This document shows positions 33,644 through 43,423 of a stretch of DNA of 48,502 nt, in pieces (position 1 is the stretch's first letter; each line of letters opens with the position of its first letter). Source of the stretch: an uncultured Rhodospirillales bacterium (lineage in GTDB: Bacteria > Pseudomonadota > Alphaproteobacteria > RF32 > CAG-239); assembly GCA_902778645.1 (NCBI GenBank), contig CACYYO010000009.1, positions 1 to 48,502 on the forward strand, read 5' to 3'. The position numbers were made by a program, and so were the translations under genes. The notes under the pieces were generated by a model that was not told the origin of the DNA, ran no database searches, and saw only the letters and a program-made list of their open reading frames with translations.

Positions 33644-33978
33644 CCTACGGACTGCCACATCTTCTCTATACTATAGAATTCTCTGACTTCCGGCTTAAAG
33701 ATATGAACAATCACATCGAAGGCATCGATAAGCACCCAATCCGCCTTTTCCTCACCTTCGGCTGTTGACTTGTAACCTTCTGCTTTCAAATTAAGCTGAA
33801 CTTTTTCCGCCAATGCGGCCACATGTCGTTGAGATGTCCCGCTGGCAACTACCATAAACGATGCCAATGAGGTTTTCTCGCGTAAATCAATAATAACGAC
33901 ATCATCAGCTTTATTTTCTTCCAAAGTTTTTTGAATAATTTCCAAAACTTTTTCATCTTCTTGTTTTTTTTGTACCAC
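33613..33978 (-). CDS. rsfS: Ribosomal silencing factor RsfS
   Basis: Binds L14 on the 50S subunit and blocks subunit joining in poor nutrients. The 121 residues contain the RsfS core (about 8-108: DDVVIIDLREKTSLASFMVV, ASGTSQRHVAALAEKV, EEKADWVLIDAFDVIVHIF, REFYSIEKMW). The start is GTG with AGGAG 7 bases upstream. The family normally ends soon after the Tyr-Ser-Ile-Glu-Lys-Met-Trp segment; here an extra SVGVKRAKETSC follows, whose codons belong to the repeat element. It is the last gene of rplU-rpmA-obgE-rsfS. Confidence 0.95.
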   Translation of the reverse strand: MVQKKQEDEKVLEIIQKTLEENKADDVVIIDLREKTSLASFMVVASGTSQRHVAALAEKVQLNLKAEGYKSTAEGEEKADWVLIDAFDVIVHIFKPEVREFYSIEKMWQSVGVKRAKETSC

Positions 33979-33988
33979 TCTTATTCTC

Positions 33989-35089
<1,101 letters not shown>

Positions 35090-35101
35090 TTATAGATAAG
35101 C

Positions 35102-35356
35102 CTATTCACTGACAACAGAAACAACAGTCTTATCATCAAAGCTTTTACTGAATTTAACTTTACCTTCAGTTAAAGCAAAAATAGTGTGGTCTTTACCCAA
35201 ACCGACGTTTTCACCGGCATGGTACTTTGTCCCGCGTTGGCGAACAATAATATTCCCCGGGATAACAGCTTGACCGCCGCTTTTCTTCAAACCTAAACGA
35301 CGTCCGATAGAATCACGTCCGTTATTTGAGCTACCACCTGACTTTTTATGTGCCAT
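35102..35356 (-). CDS. rpmA: 50S ribosomal protein L27
   Basis: Located near the peptidyl transferase centre. The 84 residues begin [20 protein letters not shown] and include [20 protein letters not shown] and [14 protein letters not shown]. The N-terminus is the direct type, with no cleavable extension. 20 bases after rplU. Confidence 0.98.
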   Translation of the reverse strand: MAHKKSGGSSNNGRDSIGRRLGLKKSGGQAVIPGNIIVRQRGTKYHAGENVGLGKDHTIFALTEGKVKFSKSFDDKTVVSVVSE

Positions 35357-35376
35357 TTTATAATCTCCCAGTCAAA

Positions 35377-35679
35377 TTACTTACCGCAAACTTCGGTAAT
35401 TTTTACCAACGTAATGCTTTGTCTATGACCATTTTTACGGCGATAGTTTTGTCTTCTTTTCTTCTTAAAGACGATAACCTTAGCATCACGAGCCTGTTTC
35501 AAAACCGTACCTTTAACAGAAGCACCGGCAACCAAAGGAGTACCATAAGTATCATCCAGAGCCAAAACTTCGTTAAAAATAACCTCTTTACCTTCTTCGG
35601 CGGACAGCTTTTCGAGTTTTACAACATCACCAGCTGCAACTTTATATTGTTTACCGCCAGATTTAATTACTGCATACAT
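35377..35679 (-). CDS. rplU: 50S ribosomal protein L21
   Basis: Ribosomal protein of the large subunit. The 100 residues show MYAVIKSGGKQYKVAAGDVV, the GTVL block and the basic FKKKRRQNYRRKNGHRQSIT. Usual length. It begins the rplU-rpmA-obgE-rsfS operon. Confidence 0.98.
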   Translation of the reverse strand: MYAVIKSGGKQYKVAAGDVVKLEKLSAEEGKEVIFNEVLALDDTYGTPLVAGASVKGTVLKQARDAKVIVFKKKRRQNYRRKNGHRQSITLVKITEVCGK

Positions 35680-35726
35680 TTTAATTCACCTAATTTTAAG
35701 ATTTTAAACATAAAACGTTGCTTTGC

Positions 35727-35754
35727 AATATACATAACTTTTTCGCGCTGTCAA
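35727..35754 (-). promoter_or_regulatory. Promoter of the rplU operon
   Basis: On the minus strand TTGACA (35749-35754), 16 bp, TATATT (35727-35732), about 48 bases before the rplU ATG. Confidence 0.6.
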
Positions 35755-35790
35755 CAAAAATCTCACGCTTTAAGCCATTTTTCCCAGAAA

Positions 35791-36303
35791 TTAACGTCTG
35801 TTAAGACGGCGGTAATATTCCGGCCGCATAAATTTACCTTGCCAAATACCCTTTTTGCCCTGTTTAGCCGTCTTTTCTGCCTCAAAATAGTCTTGTTTTT
35901 CTGCACGATAGGCAACGGCATAACCGGCATTAATCATTTCCAGGTTTATATTTTTATCGCCGACGAAACACTCTGATAACTCCCTCTTATAACGATCTTT
36001 ACTAAGCATATGGCACTTTACTTTATAATTACTTTTTTTGAGTAATTGTCGCAAATGATTACGAGAATCTATACCACACTGATAGCGTTTCTTTTGGGCA
36101 TCAAAGCAATATTGCTCAAATTCCGGAGCATCAATACCTTGCAACCGAATACGCCTGGCCCCGATTTCCAAACTATCCCCATCAACGACTTTAACATACT
36201 CAGAAGAGGCTGTCGCCCAATACCCTAAAACAACCAGTCCCACCAACAGCATAAACTTCATTGCTTCGACGATTCTATTAAATTGATTAGAAGAAAATTT
36301 CAT
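35791..36303 (-). CDS. Membrane-anchored thermonuclease-family nuclease
   Basis: The start is taken at ATG 36303 (170 residues), with AGG seven bases upstream; another in-frame ATG is at 36261. A membrane anchor or signal (about 15-32, FMLLVGLVVLGYWATA) precedes a staphylococcal-nuclease OB fold (about 36-160): VKVVDGDSLEIGARRIRLQG with the first catalytic Arg, IDAPEFEQYC with the Asp/Glu pair, DRYKRELSEC with the second Arg, and NINLEMINAGYAVAY. Five cysteines suggest disulfides. It probably degrades nucleic acid in the periplasm. It diverges from the gene at 36389. Confidence 0.85.
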   Translation of the reverse strand: MKFSSNQFNRIVEAMKFMLLVGLVVLGYWATASSEYVKVVDGDSLEIGARRIRLQGIDAPEFEQYCFDAQKKRYQCGIDSRNHLRQLLKKSNYKVKCHMLSKDRYKRELSECFVGDKNINLEMINAGYAVAYRAEKQDYFEAEKTAKQGKKGIWQGKFMRPEYYRRLNRR

Positions 36304-36388
36304 TGAATAACCTAAAAAAAAACTTTGTTGTTTCGATACGTTTACTTTATGATAACCGCAGGTTTTAATATAACAAAAGGCTAAAATC

Positions 36389-37234
36389 GTGTCAAACACA
36401 AAGCGCACAATAATTGCATTATTTGCTGTTTTTACAATGACAATGGGGTGTAATATTACCATGAAACCGAGCAACTCCATCATGGAATTCGGTCGCTCCA
36501 TGACTTCCGCTAACGGACAGGCAACCAATTTACCGGTTCGGATGCCCGATTCGATTATTGTCTGCCGCGCTAAACAATGTGCTCCTGTTAACTTATCGAT
36601 GTCGGCCGAATATATATACAACAGCCTGGTAACCATGCTGCAAAATAACATGCATCAAACAGCCTTAATCTGTGCCGGTAGCGATTCAACACACTCTTGC
36701 ATCGAAACCTATGTTGCCATGCCGATTACGGTCGGAGTTACCCCGGCATATGCTTATATTGATGCCGTTAAAATCAGTGATGTGACTTTGCAGAAAGGCA
36801 AGAAAACTCTAAACTTGCTTCTAAACTATAACCTGACCTATAACGGGCAAACACCAGATTGCACGCCGGCACAATCTCTGGCCTTTGTCCGTGATACCAA
36901 AACTATCCTTTTACAAGATTCCGGTTATACTTGCAAAATGACAACCATCAGCTCATCAACTGTCAAAACCCTGTTTGCAATTGATTATATTGACTTAGAT
37001 TATGGCTTTATCGGTGGTTACTACTCTATAGGCTTGTCAGGTCCGGCCTTCGGTGGCGGTAACGGCTACATGCTTATTCGTCTGCCGAAAGACAATTATC
37101 CTTTATCTCCGGCTCTGCAAACCCCGAAAGAAAAGAAAATAGAATCTGTTGTTGAATCCACCATCACCGGTAACCTGAATTCAAGTGAAGAGCAAATATT
37201 CAACGGCGTTCAGGTATTTCCGATAAAGAAATAA
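36389..37234 (+). CDS. Putative lipoprotein, unknown
   Basis: The start is GTG, with AAAGG nine bases upstream. The N-terminus SNTKRTIIALFAVFTMTMGC is a signal sequence with a Cys at 21 that could be a lipid attachment site, although the lipobox (T-M-G-C) is atypical. The mature ~260 residues are beta-rich with paired cysteines (IIVCRAKQC, LICAGSDSTHSC, DCTPAQS, YTCKMT) and a glycine-rich segment FGGGNGYMLIRLP. I do not recognise the family. Convergent with the acidic gene, 4 bases apart. Confidence 0.7.
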   Translation: MSNTKRTIIALFAVFTMTMGCNITMKPSNSIMEFGRSMTSANGQATNLPVRMPDSIIVCRAKQCAPVNLSMSAEYIYNSLVTMLQNNMHQTALICAGSDSTHSCIETYVAMPITVGVTPAYAYIDAVKISDVTLQKGKKTLNLLLNYNLTYNGQTPDCTPAQSLAFVRDTKTILLQDSGYTCKMTTISSSTVKTLFAIDYIDLDYGFIGGYYSIGLSGPAFGGGNGYMLIRLPKDNYPLSPALQTPKEKKIESVVESTITGNLNSSEEQIFNGVQVFPIKK

Positions 37235-37238
37235 ACTA

Positions 37239-39602
37239 TTACCGAATATTTCCGTAAGAGTAGCAGACTGTTTTTTCTCGGGCTTGCAGTTTTTCAATAC
37301 CAAAAAACTTAAAGACCTTTCGTCCGTGAATAATTTCACCGTTAGCGGAAGGGAGTTTTTTATAGCGAGACTGATACTCTAGAGCATCGCGCAAGCTCAT
37401 AAACATTTCATTATCAAAACGAACATTCCACCCATAAAGAGAACTCCCGACATTAACAACCAGATTTCTCTGCGCCCCTTGAGCTGTAAATTCTCCTTCC
37501 GACTGACGTTCATCATACACAAAATCCGTCCGGCTATCCAGCCCCTTTAAGGACGGCTCATATTCAACGACATACCCATCTTCACGATAATTAGCAACAC
37601 TCATCGTTATGGAATGAGCTTTCGCAAAAAACATCAAGACCCCCTCAGGACCGCTCACAAACCCGGACATTGGCTTCGCAAAGCGTAACGTTTTCTGAGC
37701 TGCCGCTACACCCGACACGACCACAAAATCATCAACATTCAGTTGCGTGCTTTCATCAATAGCGGTACAAATAGAATTGCCTTGGACGGAAACTGCCTGA
37801 TTTTGCGGTGCCACAAAATGATACACTGACTGATTAAGCATTTGTAACTGTTCTTTGCCATTCTGCACCAAAGAAGCATATCGGATCGTCCCGTTTTTCT
37901 GCTCTAAAGAAACATCAGAACCGGCATTTTTCAAAGGCATAATTGTTTTATTAAACAAAACAATCCGCCATGCTGATGCTTCCCCGATTGAGTCGAGTTC
38001 TACAAGAATATCGCTTTGCCGGTCATCAGCCTCCCAAGCACTCAAACCAGCGGAGCGATTAAGGATTTTAGGATTAATCAGTGATGTCGATGCAGCCTCA
38101 GCTTGCCATAAATCATTATCAGCTGATACCTCTGAAGAAACTGCATCAATCGGCTCTGCAACAACCGGCGATTCTACCCAAACATCTTCAACCTTGCTCT
38201 CTACCTCAGATTCATTCATAAAATCTTCGACAACAGGAGCTGAATCCGAAACAATCTCAGGTTCTGAGACAACGTCAGAACTAATTTCAGGTTCCGGCTC
38301 TAACGCCGGCTCAGAAACAATCACTTCCGGTTCGGCAACTATTTCTTGCGCCGTGTTGGATTCCGTTTCAAAAAACGGCTCTGTTTTCATATCCGCATCA
38401 TGCACGATATCTGTTTCTGTCCCTAAAACAGGTTCAGGCTCTAAATCAGGCTCATGTTCCATGACTGAAGGGATAGCTGCCTCCGTTTCCATAGGACTCT
38501 CAACTTCGGGAGCTATATCTTCCCTAAACGATTCCTGTTCAACCGTAGGTTCAATTGTAAAATCTTCTGTAACAATCGGTTCGGTAACGACATCACTTTC
38601 ACCCAAATCCACGCTGTCACCCTCTCCCATAATATCATCAATAATTGACTCATAAATAGGTTTATCCGTATCACTTTGGATTTCAGGGATCATCGAAGAA
38701 CTTTCTTTTTCTTCAGCAGAAAAGACATCTGAATGGCTGTCTTCTATTGTATTTGCCTCCACAATTTCATTTTGATTAATAACAACTTTATTATCTAAAA
38801 TATCTTCAACCGTATAATCTTGAGAGACTTCCTCTTCTTCCTGATGCGTCAAAAAATCAGGTAGTTCCGTGGTATTCTCGCTTACATCGACATCATCGGA
38901 AGAAGCCTCATCAACTGCTGGTAAAGGTTCCTGAGGTATTGTCTCTTCCTTCGGCTCGGAAATAACCTCTTCGATAACCGGAACTTCTGCGCCCTCCTCA
39001 CTTTGAGGAACAACAGGCTCTACAGGCGCCTCATTTGGAATTTCCAGCAACTTATCTAAATTATCATCCAGGTTCTGAGAACTTTCCTCAACGGCGACAA
39101 CTTCTTCCTGAAGGGGTGGCTCAGAAACAGCAGGTTCTTCAACAATATCTTCCGATTCGAGCTCCAAAACCTGCTCGGAATCAGCAACAGCATCTTGAAC
39201 AGCCTCAACTTCTGTTTTCTCTTCGGCGATTGCCTCCGGCTCTGCAAATGATATCTGTTCTGCATCTAAATCTACCGGCTCAGAATTAAAATCTGTTGTT
39301 GCCACGGCATCCTCATTCATGCTTTGCTGATTCTGCGCGGCAATTTCAGCCTCAGCTGCCTGGTTAAGCGAAGAAAAATCAATTTCGGCACCACTGATTT
39401 CGCCCGGACCATCATTCAAAGAAGTTTCTTCATCAAGAATAGCATCAACACCGGCTGTAATGTTAGTATCATTTTCTTCTGCTCCCAAAATATCAGCCAA
39501 TCGCCTTTCTCCGGCAGTAGGTTGCGCGACTTGAACGGAATCCTGCCCGTCCTCAAAGGCCGGTTCAACACGTTTCTGCTCTTTTTTTCCAAAACCAAAC
39601 AT
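37239..39602 (-). CDS. Large acidic low-complexity protein with C-terminal domain, unknown
   Basis: The ATG at 39602 has AAGGA 8 bases upstream; 787 residues. The N-terminus is MFGFGKKEQKRVEPAF, without a signal peptide. Residues about 40-500 are a very acidic, degenerate-repeat region dominated by E, V, P, S, D and A (stretches such as EPEPEISSDVVSEPEIVSDS), predicted disordered. The last ~270 residues form an ordered beta-rich region (SAWEADDRQSDILVELDSIG; AWRIVLFNKTIMPLKNAG; FVVVSGVAAAQKTLRFAKPM; GWNVRFDNEMFMSLRDALEY). It may be a scaffold or polar-organising protein, like other acidic hub proteins of alphaproteobacteria, but that is inference. A CtrA-like box lies 55-70 bases upstream. 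Confidence 0.7.
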   Translation of the reverse strand: MFGFGKKEQKRVEPAFEDGQDSVQVAQPTAGERRLADILGAEENDTNITAGVDAILDEETSLNDGPGEISGAEIDFSSLNQAAEAEIAAQNQQSMNEDAVATTDFNSEPVDLDAEQISFAEPEAIAEEKTEVEAVQDAVADSEQVLELESEDIVEEPAVSEPPLQEEVVAVEESSQNLDDNLDKLLEIPNEAPVEPVVPQSEEGAEVPVIEEVISEPKEETIPQEPLPAVDEASSDDVDVSENTTELPDFLTHQEEEEVSQDYTVEDILDNKVVINQNEIVEANTIEDSHSDVFSAEEKESSSMIPEIQSDTDKPIYESIIDDIMGEGDSVDLGESDVVTEPIVTEDFTIEPTVEQESFREDIAPEVESPMETEAAIPSVMEHEPDLEPEPVLGTETDIVHDADMKTEPFFETESNTAQEIVAEPEVIVSEPALEPEPEISSDVVSEPEIVSDSAPVVEDFMNESEVESKVEDVWVESPVVAEPIDAVSSEVSADNDLWQAEAASTSLINPKILNRSAGLSAWEADDRQSDILVELDSIGEASAWRIVLFNKTIMPLKNAGSDVSLEQKNGTIRYASLVQNGKEQLQMLNQSVYHFVAPQNQAVSVQGNSICTAIDESTQLNVDDFVVVSGVAAAQKTLRFAKPMSGFVSGPEGVLMFFAKAHSITMSVANYREDGYVVEYEPSLKGLDSRTDFVYDERQSEGEFTAQGAQRNLVVNVGSSLYGWNVRFDNEMFMSLRDALEYQSRYKKLPSANGEIIHGRKVFKFFGIEKLQAREKTVCYSYGNIR

Positions 39603-39656
39603 CTGTTTTATCCTTATACTATGAGACATATATCACACATGATAAACCATGATATA

Positions 39657-39672
39657 TTAACATCACTTTAAC
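39657..39672. promoter_or_regulatory. CtrA-like box upstream of the acidic protein gene
   Basis: TTAA-CATCACT-TTAAC fits the full CtrA consensus TTAA-N7-TTAAC. It is 55 bases from the ATG at 39602. Chance occurrence is possible in AT-rich DNA. Confidence 0.35.
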
Positions 39673-39676
39673 AAAA

Positions 39677-39704
39677 AAACGACCGAAACTTATCCGGTCG
39701 TTTT
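39677..39704 (-). terminator. Terminator after the EnvZ-like kinase gene
   Basis: ACGACCG pairs with CGGTCGT around a 9-base loop. On the minus strand it is followed by a T-run (plus-strand A7), ending the kinase transcript about 60 bases after its stop. Confidence 0.85.
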
Positions 39705-39761
39705 CAGAACTTATAACGCAAATTCCTTTATCGCCATGATAAAAATTTGCGAATTTGCGTA

Positions 39762-41123
39762 CTATAAGGGAATAGAAATGAGAACTCTCAAACCTCCTAA
39801 AGGACTGTCCTGCAACTCTATTTTACCGCCATGCGAAACAATCACATCTTTGGTAATAGCAAGCCCCAAACCAATTCCTCCTGTTTCCTTATTGCGCGAT
39901 TCTTCCAGACGGTAAAAAGCCTTAAAGACATCTTCTCGCTTATCAGCCGGAATCCCCGGTCCATCATCATCAACCGTAATTTCTAACTTACGATCATTGC
40001 TTTCCAAAGCAACAGCCACGGTTTTTCCGTATTTCAAAGCATTGGAAATAATATTTGTCATTGCCCGTTTAAGAGCCTGCTCACGCCCTTGAATAGCACT
40101 GACTTGGTCGTTTGTCCGATAACGAATAAAGGCATCTTTTGTACGATATTTATTAATGACGCTCAAAATCAACTCATTCATATCAACAAAGGAGGCTTTT
40201 TCACCACCTTCACCATTAACAAACGATAAGTAGCCCTCCAGCATCTTCTCCATTTCTGCAATATCAGACAGCATATCTTCTTTATCCTGCCCTTGCAGCA
40301 TTGTGGCTTGCAATTTCATACGCGTCAATGGTGTCCGTAAATCATGAGACACACCGGCTAACATCTGTGTTCTTTCAGAAATTTGCCGCAGAATACGCTC
40401 CTTCATCTTAATAAAGGCCAAACCGGCAGTGCGAACTTCGGATGACCCGTAAGGCTTGAAATTTTTATCATCAATACCTTTACCAAAATCTTCCGCTGCT
40501 TTGGCTAAATCTGCAATTGAACGGACTTGAATACGCAAAAACGCCGCCGCCACTAAAAACAACAAAATCGACGTCCCGACCATCCACGCAACAAAACCGA
40601 AGATAGAAGTTGAAAAAATATTTTTTGAAGAAGTAATAAACTTAAACATCCGATCCGGCGTATCAATAAACACCGTCAACAACGAACTTTCACGATTCCA
40701 ATAAACACTGGTCAAATCTGCGGGAAACTTCTTCTTTAGATTTTGTTCCAAGAAACCGGTAACCAATTCATTTTTATTTTTCTTAATGACCCTGTTAACA
40801 GCCTCGTGCTTATCTTTACGAGAATAAATCGTTACTTCTAAATCTAAATTTCTTTTAGCGGCTTGTTTAACGGCCGCAACATTTTTGGGAGACTTATTGA
40901 CCATCTCCATAACCATTCCCATATCAGACGTCAAATTATTAGCCAAGCGATGTCCGACACGTCCCCATGTCCCGTCAAAAAAAGCCACAATAGAAACAAT
41001 CTGCACTACGATTAAGGGAATAAAAATCAGCAACATTGTCCTAAAAAACAGCTTCCTCGGCAGAAGCTTATATTTCAAATAACGCAAAGCGTCATCCATT
41101 TTACTCGGTAATTTAATATGCAT
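39762..41123 (-). CDS. EnvZ-like sensor histidine kinase, orphan
   Basis: The 453 residues have a cytoplasmic N-terminus, membrane segment 1 (about 28-48), a periplasmic sensor domain (about 50-170), segment 2 (about 177-198), HAMP (about 200-252), the dimerisation domain with AGVSHDLRTPLTRMK (phosphorylated His260) and an ATPase domain with N-box NIISNALKYG, G1 DDDGPGIP, F-box FKAFYR and G2 GGIGLGLAI. The architecture is EnvZ-type. AAAGGAG precedes the ATG. The expected OmpR-type partner gene is not adjacent: upstream is recX. Confidence 0.9.
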   Translation of the reverse strand: MHIKLPSKMDDALRYLKYKLLPRKLFFRTMLLIFIPLIVVQIVSIVAFFDGTWGRVGHRLANNLTSDMGMVMEMVNKSPKNVAAVKQAAKRNLDLEVTIYSRKDKHEAVNRVIKKNKNELVTGFLEQNLKKKFPADLTSVYWNRESSLLTVFIDTPDRMFKFITSSKNIFSTSIFGFVAWMVGTSILLFLVAAAFLRIQVRSIADLAKAAEDFGKGIDDKNFKPYGSSEVRTAGLAFIKMKERILRQISERTQMLAGVSHDLRTPLTRMKLQATMLQGQDKEDMLSDIAEMEKMLEGYLSFVNGEGGEKASFVDMNELILSVINKYRTKDAFIRYRTNDQVSAIQGREQALKRAMTNIISNALKYGKTVAVALESNDRKLEITVDDDGPGIPADKREDVFKAFYRLEESRNKETGGIGLGLAITKDVIVSHGGKIELQDSPLGGLRVLISIPL

Positions 41124-41194
41124 AGAAAATTCTCCTTTAATATTGGGAGCTATTCTAAAGACTTTTCAACTAAATTGCCAGAAATTTCTATCGG

Positions 41195-41776
41195 TTATAC
41201 CTCATAAGACAATATATTTTGCACGGTGTCATAGTCAAAACCGGCACGTAACAAAGTTCCCATATCCTTCTGTCGACATTCTTCTCTTTTTTCAATAGCC
41301 CGAAAAGGCCCGATTCCTTTTTTGCGGGCAAAGTGCAAAGCGGTTGCAAACGGATCATATTCCTGTTCTTCCAGCAGGCAGGAAATTCGCCCCTCATCAA
41401 TCCCTTTTTGTTTTAATTTGCCGGTAATATAACGAGCTGATTTCCCGGCGGCAACATAGTTTTTAACTTTTATTTCAGCATACCTGCCATCATCAAGATA
41501 CCCCAACCGCTCAAAATCAACCAAAAGAGATTCTATCCACGCATAGGCATCCTCTTTATGCCATTCCGGATTATGATAAGCATAATCATTAACGCGACGC
41601 CGCAAAACTTGCCGCAAATTATCCGTTGAAGAATCAAAACGCTTTAGATAATACAAAGCAATATTTTTAAGCCGCTGCGGGGTTATTTTTTTAGGCATCC
41701 GCACTTTTTTAGGCTTTTGCTCATCTTCTATCACTTGCAAATCCTCAAAAAATATATTAAATAAACTTTCAAACAT
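41195..41776 (-). CDS. recX: Regulatory protein RecX
   Basis: Modulates RecA filaments. The 193 residues contain the three-helix repeats of RecX: LKNIALYYLKRFDSSTDNLR, then WIESLLVDFERLGYLDDGRY, then YITGKLKQKGIDEGRISCLL. The first ATG (41776) has a weak ribosome binding site; an internal ATG at 41698 is an alternative. Not adjacent to recA. It diverges from hslO, 26 bases apart. Confidence 0.92.
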   Translation of the reverse strand: MFESLFNIFFEDLQVIEDEQKPKKVRMPKKITPQRLKNIALYYLKRFDSSTDNLRQVLRRRVNDYAYHNPEWHKEDAYAWIESLLVDFERLGYLDDGRYAEIKVKNYVAAGKSARYITGKLKQKGIDEGRISCLLEEQEYDPFATALHFARKKGIGPFRAIEKREECRQKDMGTLLRAGFDYDTVQNILSYEV

Positions 41777-41802
41777 TGTATAACAACTAAAGGAATAAGC
41801 AA

Positions 41803-42717
41803 TTGGATAATTTCGACAGCTGTGTATCGTTTCACATTTCCGACGGCGCTTTTTTAGGGCGCTTTGTTCGCTTAGATAACGTCATTAATACCATACTGAA
41901 CAACCATCATTATCCGGTCCAGGTTTCTGCCGTTGTTGCGGAAAGCACCGCATTGGCGGCATTACTGGCAAGCACCATCAAATATGACGGCTTATTCACC
42001 TTACAAACCAAAAGCAATGGTCCGGTTCCGATGGTTGTCGTGGATGTAACCTCACAGGGTAAAATCCGGGCTTGCGCAGACTACGATGAAGAAAAAATTC
42101 GCAAGGCACAGGAACTGCGCAAAACTACCGGCGAGATTGAGCCTGCCCCCCACTTTATGGGCGAAGGTGTCCTTGCTTTTACGGTCGACCAAGGACCGAA
42201 TACGGAACTTTACCAAGGTATTGTTGATCTTCAAGGTAAAGATTTGAGCGAATGCGCAATGCGCTATTTCAAACAATCCGAGCAAATTGAAACCTATCTG
42301 CAACTCTACCTTCAAGCCCCGCAAAATGAAAGTGAGCGTTGGAAGTCTGCCGGTATTCTACTACAAAAACTCCCCTCACACGGTGGCAAAGAAATTCTTG
42401 ATGAGGAATCACAAAAAGAAGCCTGGAACCAGGCCGTCATTTTCATGCAGAGCCTGCAACCGGCAGAAGTTTTTAATCCTGACATAAGCTCTCAAGATTT
42501 ACTTTATCGCCTTTATCACGCTGATGATTTGCAAATAGATAAAAGTAAAGACTACTCTTTCGGATGTCGTTGCAGTCGTGAAAAACTATGGAACACCCTT
42601 CATGCCATGAAACCGCAGGATATCGATGATATGTGCGAAAACGGCAAAATAACCGCCACCTGCCATTTTTGCGGAACAACGTACAGTTTCGATAAGGGCG
42701 AACTATTAGCTCAATAA
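41803..42717 (+). CDS. hslO: Redox-regulated chaperone Hsp33
   Basis: Holdase activated by oxidation and unfolding. The start is TTG with AAAGGA eight bases upstream; no ATG lies before the conserved FHISDGAFLGRFVRLDNVIN. The 304 residues end with the four zinc-ligand cysteines: FGCRCSREK (CxC) and CHFCGTTYSF (CxxC). Usual length. Confidence 0.95.
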   Translation: MDNFDSCVSFHISDGAFLGRFVRLDNVINTILNNHHYPVQVSAVVAESTALAALLASTIKYDGLFTLQTKSNGPVPMVVVDVTSQGKIRACADYDEEKIRKAQELRKTTGEIEPAPHFMGEGVLAFTVDQGPNTELYQGIVDLQGKDLSECAMRYFKQSEQIETYLQLYLQAPQNESERWKSAGILLQKLPSHGGKEILDEESQKEAWNQAVIFMQSLQPAEVFNPDISSQDLLYRLYHADDLQIDKSKDYSFGCRCSREKLWNTLHAMKPQDIDDMCENGKITATCHFCGTTYSFDKGELLAQ

Positions 42718-42728
42718 AAAACACAAGA

Positions 42729-42744
42729 GTTAAACATATTTTAA
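42729..42744. promoter_or_regulatory. CtrA-like box upstream of the lipoprotein gene at 42796
   Basis: GTTAA-ACATATT-TTAA, i.e. TTAA-N7-TTAAC on the minus strand. It lies about 52 bases before the ATG. AT-rich context, so modest weight. Confidence 0.3.
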
Positions 42745-42795
42745 TTTATCTGCCTTATATTATAGCCAATTGGAGATAGTATAAGGATTAAAAAC

Positions 42796-43395
42796 ATGAA
42801 GAATTTCAGCAAGCTCTTGAGCATTTTAATCGTCTGCGGACTAAGTGTCGGCTGCGGTTTATTCAAAGGAGACACCTCTGACATGGAAGCCCCTTCCATA
42901 GAGCCTCGTTTTGCCAATTCCGGTAAAATTGAATTAAAAGTCAACAAAGTTAACGTTGTTTCCGAGTTCACACCCTCTTTCCGCCGTCCGAATGTTGAGC
43001 ACCTGTTCCCGGTATCGATAGAAAAGACTGCTCGTCTGTGGGCTGATGATCGTTTAGAGGCTGTTGACTATTCTTCTCCTAAAACAGCACAGGTCATCAT
43101 CAAAGATGCCAGTGTTACTGAAGAGTTAGAGCCGACAGATGCTTTCTTTGATAAAGACCGTATCAAATACCATGCCACCTTATATCTCATTGTTAAAATT
43201 ACGGATAGCAATGATCTGTCAAGTGCCGGAACCGAGGTTGAGGCTTGGCGTGAGTTAACCATTCCGGCAGATACGCCGATTGAAGATAAGGAAAAATACT
43301 GGAACAAGATGGTCTATGATTTATTCAATGACTTTAACCAAAGAATGGATTACAACATCCGTAAATACCTTGGTCCGTACGTTGCAAATGACTAA
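42796..43395 (+). CDS. Lipoprotein, alphaproteobacterial DUF3576-like
   Basis: The signal KNFSKLLSILIVCGLSVGC has a lipobox-like end (L-S-V-G-C), Cys20. The mature 180 residues are soluble: KIELKVNKVNVVSEFTPSFR, then a lipoprotein domain ending EKYWNKMVYDLFNDFNQRMD and a final YLGPYV. Proteins of this shape commonly follow hslO-type genes in alphaproteobacteria; I give the family name only tentatively. Strong terminator after it. Confidence 0.75.
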   Translation: MKNFSKLLSILIVCGLSVGCGLFKGDTSDMEAPSIEPRFANSGKIELKVNKVNVVSEFTPSFRRPNVEHLFPVSIEKTARLWADDRLEAVDYSSPKTAQVIIKDASVTEELEPTDAFFDKDRIKYHATLYLIVKITDSNDLSSAGTEVEAWRELTIPADTPIEDKEKYWNKMVYDLFNDFNQRMDYNIRKYLGPYVAND

Positions 43396-43423
43396 AAAAA
43401 GCTCCCGAATGGGAGCTTTTTTT
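43394..43423. terminator. Bidirectional terminator between the lipoprotein gene and apaG
   Basis: GCTCCC and GGGAGC pair around GAAT, extended by A7 and T7, so it works from both strands; the apaG stop lies at its right edge. Confidence 0.9.

Noticed and set aside
37855-38655. 266-codon plus-strand frame opposite the acidic gene
   Set aside because: Serine/threonine-rich mirror of the Glu-rich repeats; long antisense frames are expected in such composition.
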